In this document: one piece after another, positions 49,226-60,935 of the stretch | How positions within the stretch are numbered: position 1 is the first letter of the stretch | Layout: each line of letters begins with the position of its first letter | DNA from: Anaspis maculata | Taxonomy: Eukaryota > Arthropoda > Insecta > Coleoptera > Scraptiidae | Assembly (NCBI GenBank): GCA_949128115.1 | Contig: OX421967.1 | Location: 8,050,070 to 8,114,069 of the forward strand | Length of the DNA: 64,000 nt | Reading direction: 5' to 3' | Translations under genes and position numbers: made by a program | The notes under the pieces: generated by a model | What the model saw: only the letters and a program-made list of their open reading frames with translations | What the model was told of the DNA's origin: nothing | Database searches by the model: none

Positions 49226-51445
49226 GTCGCCCGGACAATTCGTCGCAAAAGGAACGCCACTTCTTGATGCGTGGCCGGATATTTGACACATAGGGGCTCA
49301 TCAGGGCTTCAAATTACACATGAGGACAAAAAGAAGCCCGATAGAGCTCCGAAGCCCCGCAAAAAAGCAAAGGGGCTCAGCAGGGCTTCAAACTATATTG
49401 AGGACATGAAAAGCTCTCTATAGCAAAACAAGGCAATAGGGGCTCACTGTAGTACTCTGAGTGTCGAAAAAAAACATAGGTGGGCTAATTAAGGCCCTAA
49501 ACCACACTTGAGAACACAAGGGGGCTTGATAGGGCTCCGTACATCACACGTAAACACAAGGTGCCCATTCATACACCAAAAGCCAAGGGAAATGTGAGGG
49601 AGCTCGGCAGGGCTTCAAAACACGTTGAAGAAACAAGGAGGTCCAATGAAGTTTGCTCAAATTCAGATCGCTGGCTGTAAAAAAACATGAGGGGGCTAAT
49701 TGGGGCTCCAAACTACCCTTCCGGACACAAGGGGGCCGATAGAGCTTCGAATACCACATGAAAGCACAAGAAACTCACTACTGCTCCAAAAGACACAAGT
49801 GAGGGGGCTCAGCGGGGTCTCAAAAGACGTTGAAGAAACAATGGGGGCCCACGAAGGATCACTAGGGCCTCTAACAGCGCAAAAAGGCACAAGGATGCTC
49901 ACTGGCATTCTGAAGGCTACAAAAAAGGGGGCTCTCAGGGTTCCAAACGATACATGAGGGCACTAGGGAACTCGATAGAACTCTGTTAGCCACGGAAAAA
50001 TGCTAGGAGGCTCAGCAGGGCTTCAAAAGACGTTGATGAAACAAGAAGGACCTTAGAGGGCAACTAGGGCGACAAGGGGCTCACTGATATTCTCAAAGCT
50101 ACGGAAGGAATGAGGGGGCTCATCAGGGCTCCAAACGATTCATGAGGAAACAAGGGGCCGGATGGAGCTCCGTAAGTCATGGAAAAATTCTATGGTGCTC
50201 AGCAGGGCTTCAAAAGACGTCGAAAAAACAAGGGGGCTCCTGGAGGGCCACTAAGGCCTCTAACAACGCAGGAAGGCACAAAGGGGCTCACTGAAATTCT
50301 GAAGCTACAGAAAGAATAAGGGGTTTCATCAGGGCTCCAAACTATACATGAGGACACAAGGGGTCCCGATAGAGCTTCGTAAGTCACGGGAAACTGCTAT
50401 AGGGCTCAGCAGGGCTTTAAAAGACGTTGAAGAGATAAGTGGGCCCTTAGAGGGCAACTAGGGCAACAAGGTGGCTCACTGAAATTCCGAAAGCTACGAA
50501 GAGCACAAGAAGGCTCATCAGGGCTCCAAACGATACATTAGGGCACAAGGGGGGCCCGATGGAGCTACATGACCCACCAAGGAATGCTAGGGAACCCAGC
50601 AGGATTTCAAAAAATATAGACGACACAATGGAGCCCGACGGAGTTCTGTTTAACAAAAAAAAAGGCTCAGGGCTCCGAACACCACATGAAGGCACAAGGG
50701 GCTCACTAGTGCTCCAAAAGTCACGGAAAAATGTAAGGGGGCTCAGAAGAGCTCAGAAAAAATATAAGGAAACTCCAGGATGGGGCTCCGAATATGACAT
50801 GGAAACACAAAGGTGCTTACTGCTACGAAAGTCACGAAGAAGTGCAAGAGGCTCGCCAAAGGCTTCAAACTGCACTAAAGACACAAAGAAGCCCAATGGA
50901 GGTCTGGATAGCACAAGAACGCAACAAATGGCTTGCTGGGATTCTGGTAGTCATGAAAAAACCTAAAGGGCTAATTAGGTCTTCAAACTACACGTGCGGA
51001 CACAAGGGGCTCGATAGGGTTCCGAATTAGAGTTCCGGAAGCTCGATGCACTACTAGAAGTGCGCGGAGTAATGCAAAGGGACTCACTAGAGGTTCAAAG
51101 ACATTTAAAAAACAAGGGTGCTTAAAATAGTTTTAATTATTACAGTGAGGTATCAGGGGCTGATTAGAACTCTAACCTCTGGTTCCACCAAACTTTCATC
51201 AGTGCGATAACTTTATCACTCTGATAGTAACCAAGCAACCGGCCATCCTATTGGCTGGTGCATAGCAACTATCAGCATGATAGATTTAATCTGCTCTCAA
51301 AATTTTGGTGGAACCCGAGGTAAAATCCAGAAAAAACACATAACGAGTTAGTAAATCCAAGGCAAAGGACAATACAAAATTTGCGAAAAATTGTCCGTGC
51401 GACCAACTGTCCGCGACGAATTGTCCGCGCGACGAATTGTCCGGT
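49226..51445. mobile_element. Repeat-bodied element, copy B, with inverted 16-bp motif ends
   Basis: The left end contains GGACAATTCGTCGC at about 49232. The right end (about 51390-51445) holds the inverse GCGACGAATTGTCC in several copies at a 16-bp step, the same period as in copy A. The body is the reverse complement type of copy A: GGGGCTCAGCAGGGCTTCAAAAGACGTTGAAG modules alternating with CGATAGAGCTCCG modules, with a longer unit of roughly 185-220 bp (anchors near 49590, 49808, 50012, 50195 and 50404). It sits inside the AGCT repeat field and has itself received a MITE at 51176. No protein is encoded. Confidence 0.75.
51176..51320. mobile_element. 145-bp MITE, TIR CCTCKGGTTCCACCAAA, TAA duplication
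   Basis: Ends are CCTCTGGTTCCACCAAA and, inverted, CCTCGGGTTCCACCAAA. It is flanked by TAA on both sides, a 3-bp duplication. A sister copy lies 240 bp away in the opposite orientation. Three-base duplications are typical of PIF/Harbinger-type insertion, but the family is not certain. Confidence 0.82.
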
Positions 51446-51479
51446 CACGGATTCAACCTGTTGGCTAAGTAGTGCAGTC

Positions 51480-51991
51480 CGGCGGTTCAATCATAGTTTA
51501 GTTAAAACCTCAGCTGATCAAAACTGAATGGGTCTGATTATCAGAATTTAGCTTGATTGGCCTCGGGTTCCACCAAAATGTTAAGAACAGATTGAATCTA
51601 TCACGCTGATAGTTGCTATGCACCAGCCAACAAAATGGTCAGTTGCTTAGTTACTATCAGAGTGATAAAGTATAAAGTTATCGCGTTGATAAAAGTTTGG
51701 TGGAACCCGAGGTGGGCTGTTTTGATCCAACTTGAACGACCTATTGAGATCAAAACTAAACTGAGTTCATTTGAACTGAAGCCGGTTCCAGCTTTGGCTA
51801 GATAACTTGAAATAACTGCATTAATCAAAACTTTGCTAAAGCTAAAACTCGATCCAATAAAGCATATTTGAATTGAGTTTAGTGAGCTAGTTCCGGTTTA
51901 TCTACGATAGAGTTGTGCTTAACTTGAGGTACCTCCAGGAGCTCGAGTGAATTTATCAGCCAAATTTAGCAAACTAAGCTGAACTCAGCTA
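51480..51991. repeat. AGCT-rich repeat unit, left of the R1-like LINE
   Basis: Apart from the MITE, this is AGCT-type repeat. The stretch 51722-51991 aligns by eye with 58010-58300 (shared TTGAATTGA, ATAGAG(T/C)TGTGCT and AACTTGAGGTA blocks in order). The family therefore has a long unit of at least 280 bp, and the LINE lies between two copies. Confidence 0.72.
51561..51712. mobile_element. 152-bp MITE, inverted sister copy, TGG duplication
   Basis: Starts CCTCGGGTTCCACCAAA and ends with its perfect inverse, flanked by TGG on both sides. Internal sequence (GATAGTTGCTATGCACCAGCC) matches the copy at 51176-51320 in reverse complement. Confidence 0.82.
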
Positions 51992-52009
51992 ACCTTTTTT
52001 TTTTCTTTC

Positions 52010-54063
52010 TTTTTCGCTCCCCTGCCTATTATGGGCGGAGGGGAAATCGCTTGATACCCGGCGATGGATCAATTCGCCGGGTAGTGCTGGCCAGGTAGTG
52101 ACACCTCCATATTTTTCAGTCGTCTTCGACCCGATAGCAAAACCATTTCCATTTTCGTTGTCGCCAGTTCTAGTCACATCCTCCCTAGTTTGTCAGACAC
52201 TTGTTTGAGTGCCGTCTCTGTTTTTTCTTGAGTTGATCCAGGTTCTTTGCCTCTGTTACCACTGCCAAATCGTCTGCGAATGCTACCGTAGACACGCCAC
52301 TTGCTAGGTTCATTCGCAGCACATCATCGTGAAAAATGTTCCAGAACGTAGGTCCCAGAACCGGTCCCTTTTGGTATTGGAATATCTTGGTCCCTTTTCT
52401 TGTTGAGATGTACCTGTTCTCCAGGTAGGACTAGGCGACCCTCAAAAAGTATGAGCTTATTCTTCTTCTCTTCATCGCTTCCACTATTGACCGCCATGGA
52501 ACGGGGTTAAACGCATTCTTGATGCCTAGTGTTGTCAGTGCGCTAAATCCTCATTTTTTTAAAGCTAGCTCTTCTATTGCCTCTGGTGTCTTCATTACTT
52601 TGTGGACGGCGTCTACGGTCGACGTTTCTTTCCGGAATCCATATTGGTTTCCATGGACCGCCCCATTTTCTTCTAGTTCCGTGTTCATTTTGTATTTTAT
52701 CACAATCTTGAAGAGTTTTCCCAATACTATCCAAAAGGCAGATGGGCCTGTATCTGGTTTCCTTGTCTTTATTCCTTGTCGCTTTTCGATGAGCACCAGT
52801 TTTGCCAATTTCTATGGATCTGAAAACGTTCCGCTTTGCAGATACTGTTGAGAACTTTCTGCAGTATTGCCGGGTGTTTACTTGCCACTATTTTGACAAC
52901 CTCTGGGGGATTTTATTTGGTCCTGGAGCCTCTTCTTCATTTTGATCTTATGGCTTGCCCGTACTCGATCGCCGGCCAAAGCGCTATGTCCATCTTTGAA
53001 AATAGCTTGCGTACTTACTTGAGCGTCTTTTATTCGCTTATTGTAGTACTGAGGCGCAAATTGGGTTTGTTTGCCACAATCTGGTGAACCTAGTCCCTAG
53101 ATATCTTTGTCCAAATCTTCACATAGTTTGTTCCAGCATCTCTTCTCCTCTTGTGATATAGCGACTTTGGGTTCTCTTTTCTTAGCTTTTTATTCTTGCT
53201 GGAGACGTTCTTTCTCTGCGTGGCTCCCTCCACATCTCGTGCTTGTTCTCCTTCTGCTTATACATTCCTTCCGAATTTCTTTGATTTCTGTCGTCCACCA
53301 ATATGCTGGCTTGTGCCCCTGCCTTGGTTGTTGCTTCTTAGGAAGGTTTTTGTCACATATATCTGTCAGCTGTTGTGTCAGCTCAACTGCTGACACTGCT
53401 GTGCTTGGTTGTTGAGGCCATCATGGTTGAATCTGTCCTCACGATGTTCTCGTGTATCAATTTGTTCTACGTCAGTCACTTTCCATCCTTTGCAGGCATT
53501 TTGAGCTCTTGTGTCTGACTTGTTTTTTTGATACTCGAAATAGATGGTCTTGTGATCACTGAGGTTTTTGTCCTCGTTAAGCTTCCATCCTCTGATACGT
53601 CTCGCAACATCCATGGATGCCATCGTCACATCTATGGAAGATCTACCGGCCCCGCCGATGAAGGTGGGTGCATTACCTTCGTTCTGAATGATCATGTCAT
53701 TTGCATCTATCCATTCTTCTAGGATTCCACCTCTTGCGTCTATTTTTGCGCGAGGGCCCATGACGTTCTTCATTCTTCTGAGAAAAGTCTCAGATTCATC
53801 AATTTGTCTGTTAGGGGAAAAGTATGCAGAGCAGACGTATACTTCTTTGAGCTCTACGCAGACAAACCCTTCGTATCGCTTGATTCTATAGATGTCAAGT
53901 CCGCTCCTAACCAGTACAAAACTGTTCTGATTTTCATCGCAGATCATTCGATGAGCTTTTCTTTGGTTGGGTTCTTGTCCTAGTATGATATCGATTTTTT
54001 TGCTTCATATCTTGTACCAGCAAATCATAGGCCGCCTTGCTTTTGTTGGTTGTGGCACATTTT
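52010..54063 (-). pseudogene. R1-like ORF2: endonuclease and reverse transcriptase, decayed
   Basis: Just after ORF1, a minus frame reads a KIDIILGQEPN-type endonuclease start (about 53970-54005). It continues through VCSAYFSPNR, an IDVTMAS block and LSDHKTI, the SDH endonuclease motif (53378-53947). An interdomain part lies at 53190-53396. RT follows with GNQYGFRKETSTVDAV (about 52600-52650), a GIKNAFNPVPW block (about 52490-52525), LGPTFWNIFHDDVL (about 52315-52360) and the catalytic AFADDLAVV (about 52260-52290), in different frames. The region C-terminal to RT is almost absent before the 3' tail, suggesting an internal deletion. Confidence 0.8.
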
Positions 54064-57000
54064 TTATCTGCCTACTCTTTCGCAGTCGTGAGTGGAATGG
54101 CCATTCTCCCAGCATCTGAAACACCTATCAGTGATCTTCTGTTCATTAACCCTACACCTTGTCGGTTCTATTCTTATCTTCCTCGTTTCGGCCAGTTCTT
54201 GTCCTTCCTCTTTTTCCAAGGCGATAGCCGCCACTAGAGTTCTGCTGTATCCATGCCTTAGGTATTTGACCTTACCCGTTATCTCTTCTCTCAGCTGATC
54301 TTTGATTGCTGTTGCAACCTCTTCTTTTGTTGCTCCTTCTGCGATATTCTTCTTCATCAAATTTGTTGTGTCCTGTGTTCACCTTACTCGTTTTGCTCTT
54401 AAAACAGTTCTTAGCACTGTAGCAAGTGGTTTGGCTTTGCGAACTCCTCCGATGTCTGCTGCCATCTTTCCGTTTGTCACTGCGCCTTTGACTTGTTTCA
54501 GGGTATCGGCGTATGTTCTCCATCTTGTCTCGATAACTAGAGCGTCTCCTCTTTCCGGGCGTGCTTTATTGTTGCGTCGCATATTTATCTCTAGCTTTTT
54601 TCTGTTTTTTTGACGTTTTGGTTGTCTGGCCTTTTCGGATGGTTTGTACACAACAATCTCGATCTCTTCTTTCTGGAACACGATCTTCAGCAGCTTCCTA
54701 ACAGTTTCCCACTTCAGCTAGTTCCATCCAATGCCTATCCTAGGCACAGCTAGTTTCTTGACATTGTACTGTTGCATCCGGTATTTGAGATTGGTCAAAG
54801 TGATGAATAGGGTTTCATAAGAAGGTTTTTCATTCCACTTTTCTTGAGTTACAAGGTGATAGATCTTCCTCTATATTGATTTCCCCGTATCTAGTTCTTT
54901 TGTTTCGTGAGGTTTGCCGCTTCTCCTGTTTTCGCTTTTTGGTTTTTCAGTTCGTCTACCGAGTGGGCCATAAAAAACCGTGCTCCGAAATTTTTCTTCT
55001 AAAATTTTAATTTCGTCACCGATTTCAACGAACTTTTCCGCATTGGCTAGCCAATTGAATAGGGTATTATTTCCGTATTTCAAATTGGCCGACATATCAA
55101 AATTCAAAATGGCAGAAACAATTGAAAATAGGCCTTCTTTTGTTCTCGTTGCGTTTCATCAACAATTAACAGAAAGTGAAAACCAATAACGTATGATCAG
55201 GGAATAAACCTTTTTTGTCAATTGAAGACCACAATCAATATGATCGGATTATCTGCTGAGGAGCTATTGCGAGTTGAAGCGAAGCCCACTTTCAGTTTTT
55301 TCATTTCCGCATAATTGACTCTTCAGGTATCCTGCCCGCCAATCCGCCATATGCTTATTTCTCAACCGATATCCTCAAATTTGGTATCAATGGCTATTCA
55401 ATTGGACAGGCTACTTTCTCCATATAAGAAAATGACTGACATGTGAAAATCCAAGATGGCGGAAGCAATTGAAAATAGAATTTCTTTTGTCCCCATTGCT
55501 TTTTGAAAAAAATCATCAGAAAGTCAAAACCAAAAACTATTATGAAGAAGTAGACCTTCCTCGACAATTCAAGACCGCAACTAATCAAATTGGATCATCT
55601 GCTGAGGAGCTATGGCGTGTTAGAGCGAAGCCTACCTACCGGTTCCTTATTCCCGCATAAATGACCCAAATTTAGGAATCCTGTCCGCCATATTCTTATT
55701 TCTTAACCGTTTTCTACAGATTTGGTATCAATGGCTAGGCAACATGTCAAAATTCAGTATGGCGGAAATTATTGAAAATAGGCCTTATTCGTCCTTGTTG
55801 GAATTGAAAAATGGAAAGAAGGCTTCGCTTCAACTCGCAATAGCTTCTCCAGCAGATAACCCGATTTGATTGGTTGTGGTCTTGAATTCTCAAGGAAGGT
55901 CTATTTCTTCATAATAATTATTGGTTTTGACTTTTTGCTGATTTCTATCAAAAAGCATTGAGGCCAAAAGAAATTTTATTTTCAATTGCTTCCGCTATCT
56001 TGAATTTGGACATGTCGGTCATTTTTTCATATGAAGAGCGTAGTTTTTCCAATTGGCTAGCCAATAATGCTAAATTTGAGACCATCGGTTGCAAAATGAG
56101 CACATGGCGGATTGGTTGGCAAGATACCCAAATTTGGATCAATTATGCGAAAATGAAAAAAACCGGGAAGTAGGCTTCGCTTCAACTCGCAATAGCTCCT
56201 CAGCAGAGGATCCGATTTCATTGGTCGTAGTCTTGAATTGACAAGAAAGGTCTAATTTTTTATAATACATTGTTGGTTTCGACTTTCTTGTAACTTACAA
56301 TAAAAAGCAACGAGAACAAAAGAAGGCCTATTTTCAATTGTTTCTGTCATCTTAAATTTTGATATGTCGGCCATTTTGGAAAACGAAAATGATAGCCTAT
56401 TCAATTGGCTAGCTAATGCTGGAAAGTTTGATAAAATCGGTGACGAAATAAAAATTTCAGAAGAAAAAATTGCGAGCACGGTTTTTTATGGCCCACCCGG
56501 TATATCTTGAAACTTGTCTCTGAGCCGTACAGCTATTACTCTGCTCATTCCGAGGTCTGAGGTCACTAAGTGGGCCAGAGCGTAATCCTCCGGCACCTCA
56601 AAGACGTCACCGGTCTCTTCTTTCACTGCTTTATATGCCCTTCCGGGCCAAGGCTTCCGGGCCAGTCCGCTTCGATTACCAGCCGATGTAGTGTTCCAAT
56701 ATTGGCAAAGTTCAATCGTTTGTTCGATGTTTTGTTCCGTTATTCTCTGAGTGAGCATTGTTTCTTTTGTTTGCGTACCCCGAAGCGTACCCTCTGTGAT
56801 TTTGTAGGCCGCCTCTTTTTTCTTACCACAAGTTAGTGCATTGGTCGCAAGAGTTTTGTTGCAATTTGTTTTCCGGAATGTTAGTTTCAATGTCTGAGAT
56901 TCTGGTTTCCAACTGTTGGATTTGCTGCTTCATCGAAAACTTTTCTTTCTTTTCTTTACCAATTCCTTTTCCTTTTCGAGTGCCAGTATGTCACCCTTGT

Positions 57001-57500
57001 CATTTTGCAGTTTCTCTGTGATCCCTTTTGGAGCGGATGAGACCTCTCCAGCTAGTTTCTCAACTTCTTTGTGCATTTTTTCAATTTTCTCTTCCGAATT
57101 TGACGAAATCTTCAACCTCTCCTTTGATTTTTGTCAGAATTTTTGATCCCTCTTCGTCAGCCATTGGGCTATTCTTCTGCTTTCTCTATTTGGCATGAGT
57201 TTTTCCTTCTCCTTGGGGTATCGGGAGGATTCTCTCTTGTCTTCTTGTCCTCTTGGAAAAATTCCAGCGGGCGTTTTGAAGTCTTCATCATCCTCCGTTA
57301 AATCTACAGTACCTAGACTCAACTGCTTCGATATTTCCTTGTGGGGAGCTTGTAACGCTGCCTTTTTCGCTAAATATTTCTTTTATTGACAAATCAGCAA
57401 TGTATTACCCCTGCTCGTTGGAGGGTGACAGTCCGATTACAGATGCCGCCGCTGCTTCCTTGCCTGAATGTTTAACACTTGTATCCATGTTTGCCATCAT
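54064..57500 (-). pseudogene. R1-like ORF1 (gag-like), interrupted
   Basis: Begins with paired ATGs ending at 57500 (MMANMDTSVK). It is broken by a stop near 57405, then reopens with an acidic VDLTEDDEDF stretch (about 57300) and a lysine/glutamate-rich coiled-coil-like region (56930-57115). The part at 56503-56890 ends near RVIAVRLRDKFQD, exactly where the foldback begins. Beyond the insertion, fragments at 54379-54681 and 54064-54360 carry the C-terminus with a CCHC knuckle, CFRCWENGHSTHDC (C-x2-C-x4-H-x4-C), followed by the ORF1 stop at 54064. Non-functional. Confidence 0.75.
54958..56502. mobile_element. 1.55-kb multi-unit foldback element, TA-flanked
   Basis: The left end CCGAGTGGGCCATAAAAAAC and the inverted right end CCGGGTGGGCCATAAAAAAC match, flanked by TA on both sides. 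The interior is not a simple hairpin. A module of about 370 bp (containing ATGGCGGAAACAATTGAAAATA, a GGCTAGCCAATTG-like block and GCTTCGCTTCAACTCGCAATAGC) appears about twice on the left in one orientation and twice on the right inverted (near 54960, 55380, 55800 and 56165), around a partial copy at 55740. The insertion lies within ORF1 of the R1-like LINE. Confidence 0.82.
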
Positions 57501-57949
57501 GATGTCGTTGTATCGTTCTTCGTTTTCTGGGTTGTTTTCAGGCTGGCAGTTGCCTCCAAAGGTAGCCTAACCCCCTGAAGGTCCTTTTTCCGAGGCTAGT
57601 CTTTTGTTCGTGACTTTTTTGCCCCTTTGTTTCAAAAAACTGGGACCAGGCTTGGCCTTTAAAAGCTACGGCCAGCTTATGGGGTGGCATCACTCACTCT
57701 GCTAGAGCCTCACCATCCGGTTACTAATTTCCCCGGAGTGGCAGAGAGAGGAGGATGCTTCCTCTCGTTGGTGTCCTGGCCCGACCGGGGTTGTGCTGTT
57801 CCTTGGCTTTCATCACTCTTCGTCAACCTTTTTGGCATGAGTGTCCCTGCCAGGGGCCTCTTCGCGCGGCCCCCGCCGACTTAGCTCTCAGGATCATCGC
57901 AGTTACTCGAGCCCCTCCACCAACTACAAGGTCTTACAGCACCTAGGGG

Positions 57950-59250
57950 GAGATTGGAGCTCAGCTTTGTCGAGGGAATTGAAGCTCAGCCAGGTTGAGC
58001 TGATTGGAGCTAGCTTGAACTGCCTATCCACGTGAAAAATTGACTTAATCTATCTGAACTGAAGCTGGTGATAGCTTCAGCTAAAAAAGTAAATCGAAAT
58101 AACTGAATAATGAATACATTAAGGCTTTGCTGAAGCCAAAACTTGATCAAGTGAAGCACATTTGAATTGAATTCAGCGAGCTGGATTCAGTTCATCTATG
58201 ATAGAGCTGTGCTAAACTTGAGGTAACTTAAGGAGCTCAAGTGAATCCATTAGCCAAATTCAGCAAAGTGAGTTGATGTCAGCTAACCTGGACTAACTCG
58301 TGTCGGATTTTTGCTACAACAATGAAACTTGCAGTTTAGCACTGCGGTTAAGCAATCACCACAGTTGAAGAGGACAATAGATCAGAATCATTCTGGGTAT
58401 TTTACTTCACTAATAATACAAATTATAATTTCCTTGTCAGCTAAACGTAAGATCAATGGAAAAGCTGAAGCCTGAATGATTCAAGCTTGAACTTAGCTCA
58501 ATTGAATTAATCTCAGTTAACTGAACTAACCTGAACCAATACAAACTAGGTTGATCATGATTATTGGGCTCAACCTAGCTCAAACTAAGACTAAGACGAG
58601 CAAAACTGGATTTCTACTGGGTACATTCCAGCCAAAACCCAACAGAGTCAAAGATAACGTGAACTGATTACCACACTCTAGAACAATCGAGTAGTTCCAA
58701 AATAATGTGAGCTACAGCAAGATTTGAGCTAAATAAGCAACCGGAACTGATTCTACTCAATCGGAGCTAATCTTAGCTAACCTCAAAACTATTCTTCAGA
58801 CAAACTTACGATAGAAACCGAGCTTAAGCTCAGTCACTTGAACCTGAGTTGAGCTGGTTTTAAAGCTTGGTAAAGTTGAGCTGAATCGCGCTGACGTGTA
58901 CTTGAACAAGCTAGATTCTAGCAAAACGAAGCTGATCTTCGCCAACCTGAGCTGATGAGAGCTTATTTTTGATCGAACTCCAGCCAAATCCTCGGTTGAA
59001 GCCCAGTCAGCTATTGAAACTCAATATCACCTCAACATCAGAATTTATTTATGTTGGAGCAGTTGGGCTATTCCAAGCTAACGTACGAGATAGATTTTAG
59101 CGAAGCAAAGCTAACCTGAACTAAACTCACCTAATTCCAACTTTAGTCTAACCCAAGCTAGAATCTATAGGTTTGAGCTCAGCTAATTCAGAGCTAAGTT
59201 AAGTCGAGAATTGGGTAAATATTTCGTTCATCTGAATTCAGCCGATTCGA
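57950..59250. repeat. AGCT-rich degenerate repeat, right of the R1-like LINE
   Basis: Over 1.3 kb of AGCTGAA, GAGCTAA and AACCTGAGCT words. It includes the 58010-58300 unit homologous to 51722-51991. No coding potential. Confidence 0.75.
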
Positions 59251-59989
59251 GCCAGCCTTGCCCAGCAAACGTGATCTTCTTTGGGATAGTCAGGATGTGA
59301 ATAATCTTCAGAGAGGTTCTTTGTGCTCTACTCTGACCTGCAGTCCAGTTGCCACAGCTTAAACATCTCATCCTTTTTCCTCCGACATTCGACTTCCGCT
59401 TAATATCACCATCAAGCCGGACGGAATGGAAACGACTGCCCACTATTCCATTCGCATACAAGACACAAGTGAAATTGGCTCTGGCAGTTTTTGTCGACGA
59501 GCAAAAATTCGACACGCGATCGGACCCTGCTCCGAAACGCGCCTAATCCGCGTGTGTGTGGTCTCTCTCGCTCTGTGCTTTGGCTTTGACGGGCGTTTCT
59601 ATTTTTTTGTCCAAACTAAACATATTATTTAGGACGGGGACGATATTTTAATAGGATTATTAGAACGAAAGACGTGCATGTGCGAGCCGACAGAGCACAC
59701 GACAGGCATTAAATTCATCACAAATAATGTACTAAATACCGGAATTAATCCCCGGAAACAAACGGAAATTCTGAGCACTTGCTCCGGCGGTGGGTGGGTG
59801 TCGGTGGGCGAATGCCAAAATCCCCGGCATCGAGAGAAAGCTCTGGACAGGACGCGCGTTGCATAAGACGATGGGCTTTTGGTCTGGCGGTTTGGTCCTT
59901 TTGAACCTTGAAAAAACGTTTGGGCGCAGCTGAATTGCTGAAATTTCCCAAATGGGAAAGGGTTACCGCCAGAAGCTCATCTACACTAT
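59251..59989. other. Spacer, no gene recognised
   Basis: Less repetitive DNA with overlapping short frames on both strands (59228-59515 minus; 59349-59632 plus) and no domain. A GTGTGTGTGG/CTCTCTCGCTCT tract lies at about 59553-59575. Confidence 0.35.
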
Positions 59990-60087
59990 ACAGGTGTTCC
60001 ATGGTGAGATTGACATATTAGAGTAAGAGCAGGTAGCGTTTTTTAAGGCGAATCAGTATCTAGCCTTGAAATTTTTCTAACGCTCTT
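59990..60087. mobile_element. Fragment of a TA-type element end
   Basis: CTATACAGGTGTTCCATGGTGAG opens a stretch that includes GAAATTTTTCTAACGCTCTT. It resembles in order the fragment at about 25034-25130 (TATACAGAGTGATTCG...GAATTTTTCTAAGCTCTT). It stops where the BEL/Pao LTR candidate begins, as if cut by that insertion. Confidence 0.4.
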
Positions 60088-60485
60088 GTGTGATTCCGTG
60101 ACTATTACGGACGTATAGATAGCACTAATAATCGCAGCAAGATCCTGAAGTTGTTTATTGGAGAAAACGTAGACGGCGGTGACTTGTTTTCATAGTTTAT
60201 TTCGCACTTGCTGTTTATGTCGTTTATAATTGTATAATTTGTATAATGCGTATGAATGCGTGTAAGCGTATGAGTGTAATAGACTTGAATAGTGAGAATA
60301 GGAGAAATAGGAGAAAAATAGGACGTTTTAAAGTTGTGTCCACGTATTCATACACTTCCGGTGAACCACCCTCTCCCTGCCATCCTCTGCAAAGCAGGGT
60401 GCAAATAGAGCGGTACCAACACAAGGAAAGTGTAGGAACTAGAATACTGTACTATGAACCAGAAGGAACTAGGAGGAACCCGACA
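60087..60485 (-). repeat. Candidate 3' LTR of a BEL/Pao element
   Basis: On the minus strand the segment begins TGTCGGGTTCC at 60485, right after a purine-rich GGGGGCCGGC tract that could prime plus-strand synthesis. It ends in a CACA at about 60087-60089, the usual TG...CA form. AATAAA polyadenylation signals occur within it (about 60196-60201 and near 60156). It lies downstream of a BEL/Pao coding end. No second LTR is in the window, so the call rests on these marks. Confidence 0.55.
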
Positions 60486-60758
60486 TAGCCGGCCCCCTTG
60501 AACCCTTTGGGTTCAAAGTTTTATACAAATACAAAAAAGTAAATGTGAAGTAATAACAAAGTGTGAAGAGAATTGAATGCCTTAATAACTAACTTACGTA
60601 CTAAAGTTAGGTACAGAGATTAAAGCTAAAAAGATTTTGTATACAAATTATTCACGAGAATATATAAAAAATAAACGAATTTTAGAGTCTTTGTTTATAC
60701 AGATAAGATGTCGATGTGTTCACTCTGTCGATTGTTTTTCACTTCTGAATGTTCGATT

Positions 60759-60935
60759 TTAATTGTCCTCAATAGGCAAACGGCATAGGTTTTTCACAGC
60801 GCGTTTTGTTTCACTGCCGTTCGGAAGTTTCACTGTAACCACTCTTACAACATCATCAGTTCCTGGGTGAAGTTTTGTGATGCGACCGCGAGGCCATTGT
60901 AGAGGTGGTTGATTGGTCACCTTCAATAAGACAAG
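60759..60935 (-). pseudogene. BEL/Pao retrotransposon polyprotein, C-terminal end
   Basis: The minus-strand frame contains PPLQWPRGRITKLHPG, then VVRVVTVKLPNG and a CRLPIED end with stop at 60759. This is the conserved tail (DUF5641-like) that follows the integrase in BEL/Pao elements. The upstream side stops at an A15-like run (about 60939-60953), so integrase, RT and protease are gone. Only the last 58 or so residues remain. Confidence 0.8.

Larger units (their letters stand above)
51992..57950 (-). mobile_element. R1-like non-LTR retrotransposon, minus strand, decayed
   Basis: Its 3' end is a poly(A) tail read as a T run at about 51992-52003. ORF1 starts at 57500 and carries a CCHC knuckle; ORF2 carries an endonuclease and RT. 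The endonuclease and RT residues resemble the R1/TRAS group. The element sits inside an AGCT repeat field, lies between two related repeat units, and is itself interrupted by a 1.55-kb foldback at 54958-56502. Frameshifts and stops are frequent, so it is much older than the I-clade LINEs. The 5' limit near 57950 is set by where AGCT repeats resume. Confidence 0.82.
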
